Made by a program: the position numbers and the translations under genes. A model generated the notes under the pieces. The model did no database searches. It saw only the letters and a program-made list of their open reading frames with translations, and was not told the origin of the DNA. DNA of 32,116 bases, taken from the NCBI GenBank assembly GCA_016936695.1, contig JAFGXK010000295.1, forward strand, positions 1-32,116. The letters are read 5' to 3'. This stretch comes from Bacteroidales bacterium. Lineage in GTDB: Bacteria; Bacteroidota; Bacteroidia; Bacteroidales; VadinHA17. Of the stretch, positions 10,360-19,026 are shown piece after piece (position 1 is the stretch's first letter; the number at the start of each line of letters is the position of its first letter).

Positions 10360-11331
10360 ATGAAATACAGAATATTCGGAAGGACAAACTGGAAGGTCAG
10401 CGAGATTGGCTACGGGATGTGGGGAATGGCAGGCTGGACCGGTTCAGATGATGAAGAATCGCTGGAATCACTTCAGCTTGCTGCCGACCTGGGCTGCACA
10501 TTCTTCGACACTGCCTGGGGATACGGTGCAGGTAAAAGCGAAGGACTGCTCGGAAAACTGGTAAGGGCAAATCCTGATAAAAAGCTTTACACGGCTACCA
10601 AGATGCCGCCAAAGAACTTCAAATGGCCGGCAAGAAGGGAATACACACTCGACGACTGCTTCCCTCCCGACCATATCGAGGAATACGTAAACAGAAGTCT
10701 TAAAAATTCAGGACTTGATTCGTTCGATCTGATGCAGTTTCATACATGGGAAGACAGCTGGCTCGAGGATGACCGTGGAATAAAAAAGATGCTCGAACTA
10801 AAGGAACAGGGCCTGTTTCATGCCATTGGCATCAGCGTTAACCGCTGGGAACCATGGAACGGAGTAATAGCAGTGAGAAGCGGACTGATCGATTCAGTGC
10901 AGGTTATTTACAACATCTTCGATCAGAATCCCAAGGATGAGTTATTCCCTGCCTGCCGTGAGATGAATGTGGCCGTAATTGCCCGTGTTCCCCTCGATGA
11001 AGGCACTCTTACCGGAACACTTACCAAAGATTCAAAGTGGCCCGAAGGCGACTGGCGTAATACCTATTTCGTCCCTGAAAACCTCAATGCCAGTGTTGAC
11101 AGGGCTGAAGCCCTCAGGCCACTGATCCCTGAAGGTATGACCATGCCGGAAATGGCTCTCCGGTTTATTCTTGGCGAACCGACTGTAAGCACTATTATCC
11201 CCGGTATGAGGAAGCCATCGCATGCAAAGGCAAACATAGCTGCAAGCGATGCCGGTCTGCTGGAGCCTGAACTGATGAAGCAGCTCGAAAAACACCGCTG
11301 GGACAGGAGACCGACGAAATGGTCGCAGTAG
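10360..11331 (+). CDS. Aldo/keto reductase
   Basis: RIFGRTNWKVSEIGYGMWGMAG...FFDTAWGYGAGKSEGLLGK...FDLMQFHTWED; 33 bp after the GH10 gene on the same strand. Confidence 0.85.
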   Translation: MKYRIFGRTNWKVSEIGYGMWGMAGWTGSDDEESLESLQLAADLGCTFFDTAWGYGAGKSEGLLGKLVRANPDKKLYTATKMPPKNFKWPARREYTLDDCFPPDHIEEYVNRSLKNSGLDSFDLMQFHTWEDSWLEDDRGIKKMLELKEQGLFHAIGISVNRWEPWNGVIAVRSGLIDSVQVIYNIFDQNPKDELFPACREMNVAVIARVPLDEGTLTGTLTKDSKWPEGDWRNTYFVPENLNASVDRAEALRPLIPEGMTMPEMALRFILGEPTVSTIIPGMRKPSHAKANIAASDAGLLEPELMKQLEKHRWDRRPTKWSQ

Positions 11332-11370
11332 TGTAAACCGCCCCGGCCGGGTTCAGGACAGACGAAAAAC

Positions 11371-11400
11371 GAAACGGCCTTTTCTGAGGCCGTTTCTCTT
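11371..11400. terminator. Bidirectional-looking rho-independent terminator between converging genes
   Basis: Perfect 10-bp stem GAAACGGCCT/AGGCCGTTTC (11371-11380 / 11387-11396), 6-nt loop, T-rich 3' side and A-rich 5' side; lies between the AKR (+) and GH50-like (-) stops. Confidence 0.8.
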
Positions 11401-11408
11401 TTCTTCAT

Positions 11409-13280
11409 CTATTGGGTCTTTGCTACCCTGTCAACAGGAGGGATCTTTCCGGAATGGATTTCATAAAGCCTCGCATTAGTCTCCCTTGCCGCATCAATAA
11501 GCTCCCCGTATGGCCTGTCGGCGACATCGACCATGCCGATATTGTAGTTCTCCCCGTCACCTCTTCCGGTTGAGGGCTGGTCCCACCACTGGAACCAATG
11601 TGTTCCTATCAGATTAGGATGAGCAACAGCATTCTCAACATAATAACGGTATGCAGCTCCGCGTTCCTCCTGGCTGATGGTCTGCCTTAAACCGGGTGAC
11701 AGTCCCCTCTCGGTGGTCCCGAAATGAAATTCTCCAATTATTATTGGAAGACCGGTAAACTCAGCAATCCTGTCAAGCCTCCTGTGATCAGCGAAATAGC
11801 TGTAAATATTAAGGCTGAACACATCAAAGCCCACTGAAGCAGAAGATTTAACAAGATCTTCCGGAGGGTCACCTCCGAAACGCAGTCCGAGGTTCAGGTG
11901 ATTCGGGTCATGCTTCCTTATCGATTTGTTCACAAGGGTGATAAATCTGGTATAAGTGTCATAAACAAAAGCCTTCCGGCGTTCGGGAGTATCGCCTCCC
12001 TTAAGAAATTCCTGAAGAGCCTTCTTCATGGGAGTGTCATCACCTTCCAGGATAACCCTTACCAGCTCCATCTCCCTTCCGGGCCATGGTGGTTCATTTC
12101 CTACAAAATAACCCAGCAGGAAGGGATCGTTCCTGAGAGGCTCACACTGACGGGCGGCAGCAGCATCAACCATAGCCTCGTAATCAGGGGAATAGACATC
12201 AGGCATACCCATGGTTTTTGCATCAAAACCCCACCCCGACAGTGTTGCCACATAAGGCATGCCGACTGCTCGTCCCAGGGTGGGATCCGACCAGTTGGCA
12301 ACTGTATTCAGCCCCCAGTCGTCCATGCGCCTGGCGGTAAACTCCATCCATTTCTGGTAATAATCTGGACCAAACCTCCTGTAGAGATTCCAGGTAAAGA
12401 ATGAAGCCTTCCCAAGCCTGCGGTCGGAGGTTTTAAGTTCTTCGGGAACAAATGATTTGTAAATATATTCCCTTCCTTCTGTGCGGGCAAATGAACCACC
12501 CGCACTTATTCCGGTACTGCCGGCAGAAATGAAATAATGGCCCTGCGGGTCGATGAACCACCATATTCCGTCGATCTTCTCCACCCTGAAAAATCCGGTA
12601 GCTGCGGCCCTGGTTTCAAGATAACCTCCATAATCCGATACATTGAACCGATCGGTCCGGAGAGCCTTGTCTTCCTCATTCCAGGCAGCCTGTAGATCCT
12701 CAATGGCAGCCGCTTTGCCCGGCCATCCGGCGGGGATCCATTGTCCGAATTCATCCACAAGGGGGACCGGGCTGAGAACTGAATCCTCTGGCGTCATTGT
12801 AAGCCGAAGATTTCTTATTTCAAGGACAGGAGAGCCAATGGGCTGGTCCATAAGGAATCCTATTGAATCGACCTGGTTTATGGTTCCGACACTGCCGCTG
12901 AAACCGAGGCCGTAGCCGGGCATCCCCTTTTGTCCTATTGCGGCCATATCGTGCCCTATAACGTTCCTAAACTGAAAGTTGGCAAGGGGAATGGAAGCCC
13001 TTACCCATGCTCCCTGAAACGGGAGAATTCTGAGCCTTCTGACCCCTCCTGTATCGTAAAGACTTACATGGAAACGTTGTGTGGAGGAGGCCCTGAAATC
13101 AATTGTCAGAAAGCCGAACGAGGACCAGTCAGCCGGCAGATCCGGATTAAGATCCTTAACAGCCCATTTCTTCTCAAAGGACTTACCTTCGAAAGTAACT
13201 GTTTTGACATCATCGCTCTTTCTGCAGGAAGTCCCGGCAATCAGAGACAGAAAAATAAGAATAAAAGGAATCTTTTTCAT
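11409..13280 (-). CDS. GH50-like (beta-agarase-like) glycoside hydrolase lipoprotein
   Basis: Lipobox IAGTSC; FWWFIDPQGHYFISAGSTGIS, GYFVGNEPPWPG, LPIIIGEFHFG suggest a beta/alpha-barrel retaining glycosidase; exact family from recognition only. Confidence 0.5.
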   Translation of the reverse strand: MKKIPFILIFLSLIAGTSCRKSDDVKTVTFEGKSFEKKWAVKDLNPDLPADWSSFGFLTIDFRASSTQRFHVSLYDTGGVRRLRILPFQGAWVRASIPLANFQFRNVIGHDMAAIGQKGMPGYGLGFSGSVGTINQVDSIGFLMDQPIGSPVLEIRNLRLTMTPEDSVLSPVPLVDEFGQWIPAGWPGKAAAIEDLQAAWNEEDKALRTDRFNVSDYGGYLETRAAATGFFRVEKIDGIWWFIDPQGHYFISAGSTGISAGGSFARTEGREYIYKSFVPEELKTSDRRLGKASFFTWNLYRRFGPDYYQKWMEFTARRMDDWGLNTVANWSDPTLGRAVGMPYVATLSGWGFDAKTMGMPDVYSPDYEAMVDAAAARQCEPLRNDPFLLGYFVGNEPPWPGREMELVRVILEGDDTPMKKALQEFLKGGDTPERRKAFVYDTYTRFITLVNKSIRKHDPNHLNLGLRFGGDPPEDLVKSSASVGFDVFSLNIYSYFADHRRLDRIAEFTGLPIIIGEFHFGTTERGLSPGLRQTISQEERGAAYRYYVENAVAHPNLIGTHWFQWWDQPSTGRGDGENYNIGMVDVADRPYGELIDAARETNARLYEIHSGKIPPVDRVAKTQ

Positions 13281-13447
13281 TTAGTCAGGCTTTTCAAGGT
13301 TATCAGTAGGCTTAAAGTTATGAAAACAATGGCAGAAAATCAACATCCGGTCTGGCGAAGAAATGTTCTGCCGGTTTTGCTGTTCTGCCGGTTCTTCTGG
13401 TTAAACAGATTCAGCAAGCATATCATCTGCGAAACTTCTGCGAATAA

Positions 13448-13470
13448 ATCTGCGTTAATCTGCGAGAACT
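13448..13470. repeat. Intergenic ATCTGCGTTAATCTGCGAGAACT repeat element, with extra TCTGCGAA units upstream (13425-13447)
   Basis: Sequence ATCTGCGAAACTTCTGCGAATAAATCTGCGTTAATCTGCGAGAACTT; a diverged copy occurs at 21211-21240. Confidence 0.6.
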
Positions 13471-13539
13471 TTTTTCTTGCCAGCCCTATTAACCATACAC
13501 GATCATCTCTATGTATGGTATCTTTCTGTTCAAATAAAA

Positions 13540-13590
13540 TTTGCATAACAAAATTATTATTGATTCCTTTGTTATAACAATGTTATAACA
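13540..13590 (+). promoter_or_regulatory. Putative mazE promoter and double palindromic operator
   Basis: Two identical 10-bp perfect palindromes TGTTATAACA at 13570-13579 and 13581-13590 (11-bp phasing), just before the mazE ATG at 13602. TTTG (13540-13543), 20 nt, then TTCCTTTG (13564-13571) resembles Bacteroidota TTTG-N19/21-TAnnTTTG. Confidence 0.6.
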
Positions 13591-13601
13591 TCGTCTAACC
13601 A

Positions 13602-13811
13602 ATGGAAATACAGGTAATTCAGATCGGGAATTCAAAGGGGATCATTCTCAGCAGAGCGATCCTCGAGAGGTATAACATCCAGAACAAGGTAGTGCTTGAG
13701 CTGAGGAAAAACCATATCAACATCACGCCGTTAAAACAGCCGAGGGAAGGCTGGGATAAGTCACTTACCGACATGAATGCAAAGGGAGAGGATATTCTGC
13801 TTTTGAAATAA
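13602..13811 (+). CDS. mazE: MazE/AbrB-fold antitoxin-like protein
   Basis: MEIQVIQIGNSKGIILSRAILERYNIQNKVVLELRKNHINITPL: AbrB/MazE swapped-hairpin pattern; followed by a MazF-like ORF 27 bp downstream. Confidence 0.85.
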   Translation: MEIQVIQIGNSKGIILSRAILERYNIQNKVVLELRKNHINITPLKQPREGWDKSLTDMNAKGEDILLLK

Positions 13812-13838
13812 ACAACCATTCAGTAAAACCGAAATGTA

Positions 13839-14162
13839 ATGGAAGCAAACCAGTACAGCATAGTGCTTGTAGCTCAGGATTCAGCATCAGGCAACGAACC
13901 ACCCGACAGCATGCAATGCGTGGTCATCTCTCCCGCTGAGATGAACAAGTCTCTGAGAACAGTTACAGTGGCTCCTATTGGAGCTGATACGGGAGATTAC
14001 CCGACCAGGGTGAAAATAAAAGCAGGTAACAAACCGTCCAGAATAATGCTCGATCAGATCATCACTATAGAAAATAAAAGGATCCTGAAAATCACTGGCG
14101 ATCTGGCGCCTGCAGAAGTAAAGAAGGTAAGGTCGGTTCTGAAGGAAATCTTTATCGATTAG
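13839..14162 (+). CDS. MazF/PemK-like protein with substituted catalytic residues
   Basis: YSIVLVAQDSASGNEPPDSMQCVVISPAEMN...TVTVAPIGADTGDYPTRVKI...IMLDQIITIENKRI...ITGDLAPAEVKKV aligns with MazF over its length. Confidence 0.8.
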   Translation: MEANQYSIVLVAQDSASGNEPPDSMQCVVISPAEMNKSLRTVTVAPIGADTGDYPTRVKIKAGNKPSRIMLDQIITIENKRILKITGDLAPAEVKKVRSVLKEIFID

Positions 14163-14224
14163 CACAACTCCGTGAATATTATCAATATTTTAATCTTCAC
14201 TTTGTAAAACTGTAAAGAGTTACC

Positions 14225-14821
14225 ATGAATGGCATAAAAAGGATATCGGTCTTTTGTGGCTCAAGCCGGGGGAACGATGATATCTTTGAAAAGCAGGCAT
14301 TCAGATTGGGCGAGACACTTGCTTCAAGGAAGATAGGACTTGTTTACGGGGGTACGAAAATCGGTTTGATGAATGCGGTCGCAAACGGCGCTCTGAGCAG
14401 AGGCGGAGAGGTTACGGGAGTCCTGCCGCGGTTCATTAAAGACAAGGGAATAGCACACGACAACCTTACCGAACTTGTCCTGGTTGATACAATGCATGAA
14501 CGAAAGACCAGAATGCACGAGCTGTCCGAGGGGATAATTGCCCTTCCCGGAGGCTTCGGCACTATGGAGGAATTCTTTGAGATACTCACCTGGGGCCAGC
14601 TCGGACTTCACAGAAAACCCGCGGGACTGCTTAACATCAACGGATTCTATGATCCGCTTATGGCTCTTGCATCGACAATGAATGCGTATGGTTTTATCAG
14701 GGAATCGAGCAGGCGGATGCTTCTCATAAGCGACAATATCGACACACTTCTTGATATAATGGAGGATTATACTGCTCCGGCAGTCGACAAATGGTCAGTT
14801 AAAAAGGATTTGCAGGCATGA
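14225..14821 (+). CDS. LOG family protein (TIGR00730; nucleoside 5'-monophosphate phosphoribohydrolase-like)
   Basis: VFCGSSRG, VYGGTKIGLMNAVANGAL, ERKTRMHELSEGIIALPGGFGTMEEFFE. Confidence 0.92.
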   Translation: MNGIKRISVFCGSSRGNDDIFEKQAFRLGETLASRKIGLVYGGTKIGLMNAVANGALSRGGEVTGVLPRFIKDKGIAHDNLTELVLVDTMHERKTRMHELSEGIIALPGGFGTMEEFFEILTWGQLGLHRKPAGLLNINGFYDPLMALASTMNAYGFIRESSRRMLLISDNIDTLLDIMEDYTAPAVDKWSVKKDLQA

Positions 14822-14855
14822 CCTTCGATCTTAAAACAAATAACAGCTTCAATAC

Positions 14856-15554
14856 ATGACAAGCAAACAGGATAAAAAGAAAAAAACTGCAGTTGTTTTC
14901 GGAGCAACCGGCCTTATCGGGAAAGAACTTGTAAAGACTCTTCTCAACGACGATTCATACGAAAGAGTAACGGTTGTTGTAAGGAGCCCTCTGGCTCTTC
15001 CCGACTCAAAGCTAAGCCAGATAAAGCTTACTGATTTCTCAAAGCTTTCTGAACTGAAGGGACATCTGAAATCAGGCAACTGGTTCTGCTGTCTTGGGAC
15101 CACAATCAAAACTGCAGGTTCCCGGGAAGCCTTTGCCAACGTCGATCTCGAAATGCCGAAAGCGATTGCCGGACTTGCCGAAGCTGCTTCCGCAGAATCG
15201 CTGGTAGTTATATCATCGATCGGGGCTAATGCTTCTTCTTCAAATTTCTACCTCAGGACCAAGGGAGAAATGGAGATGGCTGTGATGGCTATCTACAAAG
15301 GGAACCTCAAATTCGTACGACCCTCTCTGCTGATGGGCGACAGAGTCGAATTCCGCCTTGCAGAAAGTATTTCAGCCGTTTTCATGAAAGCATTCGGATG
15401 GATGATGATCGGAACCCTGAGGAAATACCGGGGCATTAAGGCCGGTGATCTGGCCAGGGCAATGATAATAATTTCAAATGGCCCTGCTGAAAAAGTAACC
15501 TATGAATCGGATGAACTGCAAAAAGTTGCAAAAGAATCAAATATGTTGAAATAA
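14856..15554 (+). CDS. NAD(P)-binding Rossmann protein (atypical SDR, HTATIP2-like)
   Basis: AVVFGATGLIGKELVKTLLND...VVISSIGANASSSNFYLRTKGEMEMAV...LKFVRPSLLMGDR. Confidence 0.8.
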   Translation: MTSKQDKKKKTAVVFGATGLIGKELVKTLLNDDSYERVTVVVRSPLALPDSKLSQIKLTDFSKLSELKGHLKSGNWFCCLGTTIKTAGSREAFANVDLEMPKAIAGLAEAASAESLVVISSIGANASSSNFYLRTKGEMEMAVMAIYKGNLKFVRPSLLMGDRVEFRLAESISAVFMKAFGWMMIGTLRKYRGIKAGDLARAMIIISNGPAEKVTYESDELQKVAKESNMLK

Positions 15555-15583
15555 GAAATACAATCTTATAATACAATCCAAAA

Positions 15584-16819
15584 ATGAAAAGAATAATCAT
15601 ACCCGTAATTTCATGTATCCTGCTGGCACCGTTTGTCAGCGGGCAGAACAGGGACAAGGCAGTTTTCAGGGAATCGAAGCCTGGATTTTATCAGAATTCA
15701 ATAATGAAGGATGACCGTGAAGTAAGGGAAAAAGCCAGTCCGCTCCAGGTCACAAGGACTTTTTCGGTTGACCTGGCCGGAGCATCGCTACCCAACAAGA
15801 TCGACCTTTACAAGAACCAGTGGCATACTCCCCCTGTGTCGCAGGGAAACACAAGCACATGCTGGAGCTTCAGCACCACATCATTCCTTGAATCAGAGGC
15901 ATACAGGATAAGCAAGCAAAAGGTAAAGCTGTCGGAGATGTACACCGTTTACTGGGAGTATGTTGAAAAAACAAAGCGTTTCGTGAGGGAAAGAGGCAAC
16001 TCGGCATTTGCCGAAGGTTCGGAAGCAAACGCCGTCACAAGGATGTGGAAGCTTTACGGGATAGTGCCCCTTGAATATTACACAGGTCTGACCGGCGGCC
16101 GTAAGTATCACAATCATGAGGATATGTTCAGCGAACTGAGCGGTTTTCTTGCATCTGTAAAGGCAAATTCTTTGTGGAACGAAGATTATGTAATCGAGAC
16201 CATAAAATCGATAATGAACCATCACATGGGAGTGCCGCCCGCTGAGATCACGGTAAACGGCCGGAAGATGACTCCGCTTCAGTACCTGACCGATGTGCTC
16301 AGGATAAATCCCGATGATTATGTCGACATCCTCTCCTACCGGCAGGAACCATTCTACAGGCAGGTTGAATACAAGGTCCCGGATAACTGGTGGCACAGCG
16401 ATATTTATTATAACATCCCGCTCGATGAATTCATGTCAGCCCTTAAAAATGCAGTCAGGAAAGGCTTCACTGTAAGCATAGGAGGAGATGTGTCGGAACC
16501 AGGTCTTGACCGCACCACACAGTGCGCGGTAATACCTGATTTTGATATCCCGGCTGAATACATAAACGATGATGCCCGGCAGTTCAGGTTCTCGAATCAC
16601 ACTACCACCGACGATCACGGGATGCATATCGTGGGTTACGCCGAGAAGGACGGGAAGGACTGGTACATGCTGAAAGACTCGGGCGCCGGATCAAAGAACA
16701 ATGATCCCAATGCCAGGGAGTGGGGCTATTATTTCTTTTCTGAAGGCTACGTGAAACTTAAGATGATGGATTTCATGGTCCACAAGGATGCAGTAAAGGA
16801 AGTTATGGCAAAATTCTAA
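15584..16819 (+). CDS. C1 family (bleomycin hydrolase/aminopeptidase C-like) cysteine peptidase, secreted
   Basis: Signal peptide; PPVSQGNTSTCWSFSTTSFLESE (Cys), DDHGMHIVGYAEKDGKDWYMLKDSGAG (His). Confidence 0.85.
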   Translation: MKRIIIPVISCILLAPFVSGQNRDKAVFRESKPGFYQNSIMKDDREVREKASPLQVTRTFSVDLAGASLPNKIDLYKNQWHTPPVSQGNTSTCWSFSTTSFLESEAYRISKQKVKLSEMYTVYWEYVEKTKRFVRERGNSAFAEGSEANAVTRMWKLYGIVPLEYYTGLTGGRKYHNHEDMFSELSGFLASVKANSLWNEDYVIETIKSIMNHHMGVPPAEITVNGRKMTPLQYLTDVLRINPDDYVDILSYRQEPFYRQVEYKVPDNWWHSDIYYNIPLDEFMSALKNAVRKGFTVSIGGDVSEPGLDRTTQCAVIPDFDIPAEYINDDARQFRFSNHTTTDDHGMHIVGYAEKDGKDWYMLKDSGAGSKNNDPNAREWGYYFFSEGYVKLKMMDFMVHKDAVKEVMAKF

Positions 16820-16879
16820 AATTACTGCACTCCTGATTCAGATGCTTCGTTCATCGATTGCCTGCATTCAGGACTTCTT

Positions 16880-17062
16880 TCACCTTTTACGGTAAGAATA
16901 AGCATCCCTGTAAACCTTGTTGATGCCGTCGGCCCGGTACGACTTTTTCTGAAAGGCTGACGATGTAACATTGTTTGCAGAATCGCTGTATGCAGGACAT
17001 ACCTCACTGTTGCACGAAGCAAGAAGGATAACGGCCGATATTATCAACAGAAATTTCTTCAT
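16880..17062 (-). CDS. Small lipoprotein (60 aa), unknown function
   Basis: MKKFLLIISAVILLASCNSEV: clear lipoprotein signal with lipobox LASC. Confidence 0.5.
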   Translation of the reverse strand: MKKFLLIISAVILLASCNSEVCPAYSDSANNVTSSAFQKKSYRADGINKVYRDAYSYRKR

Positions 17063-17154
17063 AGGTGTAAATATAAATATTCAGACTCAATTATCTTACA
17101 ATTTCTCCATCTGAACATTTATATTATTCCCTTGTTTAAATAAAAAAGCTACCT

Positions 17155-17658
17155 ATGAAACAAGCGTCTGGCATACTTACAAGGATCGTTAATACAACAG
17201 ATGACAGCAAACTTGTTTTTGTGAGGATGATCGTGGGGGTGATTTTTGTCTCTGAGGGAATTCAGAAATACCTCATTGTTTCCCTTCTCGGACCTTCCTA
17301 TTTTCAGGATATCGGGTTCGGACATGCAATGTTCTGGTCTTATTTCACAGGTACCTTCGAGCTTTTATGCGGGCTGCTTGTGATTGCGGGTCTTTTTACA
17401 AGGCTTGCGACCATTCCGCTGCTGACAATAATGATAATAGCTTACTTCACTGCCAAACTCCCCGTGCTTATAGACAAAGGATTTCTGTCGTTCGCCCAGG
17501 TTTATAGGATCGATTATGCTCTTACGATACTGATCGTAATGCTGTTGATCTATGGCGGCGGACGATGGTCAGCTGATCTCAGAATACTAAGATCTCCAAA
17601 GAAGAGAGACATGGGGGGACAGGACAGCAAAAATCCTGGGAATAAATTACCTGCGTGA
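17155..17658 (+). CDS. DoxX family membrane protein
   Basis: RMIVGVIFVSEGIQKYL...GFGHAMFWSYFTGTFELLCGLLVIAGLFTRLATIPLLTIMIIAYFT. Confidence 0.85.
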   Translation: MKQASGILTRIVNTTDDSKLVFVRMIVGVIFVSEGIQKYLIVSLLGPSYFQDIGFGHAMFWSYFTGTFELLCGLLVIAGLFTRLATIPLLTIMIIAYFTAKLPVLIDKGFLSFAQVYRIDYALTILIVMLLIYGGGRWSADLRILRSPKKRDMGGQDSKNPGNKLPA

Positions 17659-17915
17659 AAAAGCACTTAATGACACCTGAAAAAAGTACACTTTTATTTA
17701 GCCGCCTTATTGTTGAAAAAGAAAGGTAAAATTTAGCTATGTGATGAACGGATGTTTTTCATTGATGAAGGCACATATTTCTTTGACTAATGAGATTGAC
17801 TTTGGCAGCGCAATTTCTGAAATTTGTATGTGAATCTCAGTGGGAGCATCACAGTTCTCTCAAGATGTTGATAATTTCTGCGCACCACAAAGAATTAAAT
17901 AGTATAATCTGGTGA

Positions 17916-18170
17916 ATGTCATTCAAATCTGAAATATATCAAAAGGATTACCTGTTCTGGATAACACCTTTTGTTATTCTCTTTGCAATATTCTGCATGA
18001 TAAAGAGGGATAACAGGGACAGGGAATCAGCAATATTGCATCACGACAGTTTTCGCTCCGACACCACTCTCACCCTGAATATAAACAAAACAGAAGGAGT
18101 AAATAAAATCTTACCTGCCGACAGCACTTTCGTGTTTTTCGCAGACATAAATGGGAAGGTATCGAGATAA
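17916..18170 (+). CDS. Small single-TM protein of unknown function
   Basis: 84 aa ORF with one hydrophobic segment (FWITPFVILFAIFCMI), followed by a strong terminator. Confidence 0.45.
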   Translation: MSFKSEIYQKDYLFWITPFVILFAIFCMIKRDNRDRESAILHHDSFRSDTTLTLNINKTEGVNKILPADSTFVFFADINGKVSR

Positions 18171-18190
18171 CACTTTCCCGCCTGACAATT

Positions 18191-18230
18191 AAAAACACCC
18201 TGCAGTTTTCACTGCAGGGTGTTATTTTTA
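18191..18230. terminator. Bidirectional rho-independent terminator
   Basis: Perfect 12-bp stem AACACCCTGCAG/CTGCAGGGTGTT (18194-18205 / 18212-18223), loop TTTTCA, flanked by AAAAA and ATTTTTA; lies between converging ORFs. Confidence 0.92.
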
Positions 18231-18243
18231 TCCGGTAAACGGA

Positions 18244-19005
18244 TCACCATCCATTTCTGTTACGGTTACCGAAGCGGCCATTGCCCTGCCCCTGAGCCCG
18301 GGAACCTCTGCCTGTTTCATTCGGCGAGCTGGTAATCTCGTCGTATTCTTCCTGAGTTATATATACTGGAGTATAGGTCGCTCCTATCCTCTCCAGCTGA
18401 CGGGTGAATGCCCTTAAATGGTTCCTGGAACCCCTGAGCAAATTTTCGAAAACCAAAAGGATATTCTCGTTGGAAGCCACACCAAGATACTCTTCAAGAT
18501 CTTTGATATCCATATCTTCTATCAGCGCGCCCGTTTTGAAAGCAGCTTCGATTGATTCAGAACCCTGCTCTACAAGTTCTCCGTACAATTCCTGAAAATC
18601 AGGATTTGTAAAAACACCCGGGTCGCCTGCCAGTTTGTATTCATCACCATAACTTTGCAGAAGCAATAATACCGCATTCATATGGGTTTCTTCAGCACTT
18701 GAAATATTTGAGAAAATCGGTGTTCCCCATTTTTCATATAAGGCGGCATAGACATCTCTTGCAAGTTTTTCTTCTTCTTTCATGTGCATAAGAATATCCA
18801 GCTCACCATCAGTGAAAGAAAGATCATCCGTTAAGCATGATCCAAGGCTGCTCTGAACCATTATGGTTGTTCCATCGGCTGCAACTTCGATAATACTATC
18901 GGTCATCAAGTCAGCCTGGCCATTATTGTCCTTTGTGCATGAATTCATTCCGAAAAGCAGGCTTGTCATAAAGCTGCCAAGAACTATAAACATTTTGAAT
19001 TTCAT
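18244..19005 (-). CDS. DUF2202 (ferritin-like) lipoprotein
   Basis: Signal and lipobox FGMNSC; LMHMKEEEKLARDVYAALYEKWGTPIFSNISSAEETHMNAV...GALIEDMDIKDLEEYL. Confidence 0.88.
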   Translation of the reverse strand: MKFKMFIVLGSFMTSLLFGMNSCTKDNNGQADLMTDSIIEVAADGTTIMVQSSLGSCLTDDLSFTDGELDILMHMKEEEKLARDVYAALYEKWGTPIFSNISSAEETHMNAVLLLLQSYGDEYKLAGDPGVFTNPDFQELYGELVEQGSESIEAAFKTGALIEDMDIKDLEEYLGVASNENILLVFENLLRGSRNHLRAFTRQLERIGATYTPVYITQEEYDEITSSPNETGRGSRAQGQGNGRFGNRNRNGW

Positions 19006-19026
19006 AATTTCTGGGTTTTTAAGTTT

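Noticed and set aside
11898-12404. 168-aa plus-strand ORF
   Set aside because: Antisense to the GH50-like gene and no recognisable motifs.
13493-13519. 8-bp inverted repeat ACCATACA/TGTATGGT as a terminator or operator
   Set aside because: Weak AT-rich stem with a 12-nt loop and no T-tract; kept out for lack of support.
16822-17022. 66-aa minus-strand ORF overlapping the small lipoprotein
   Set aside because: No signal or motif; the overlapping 16880-17062 frame has a clear lipoprotein signal instead.
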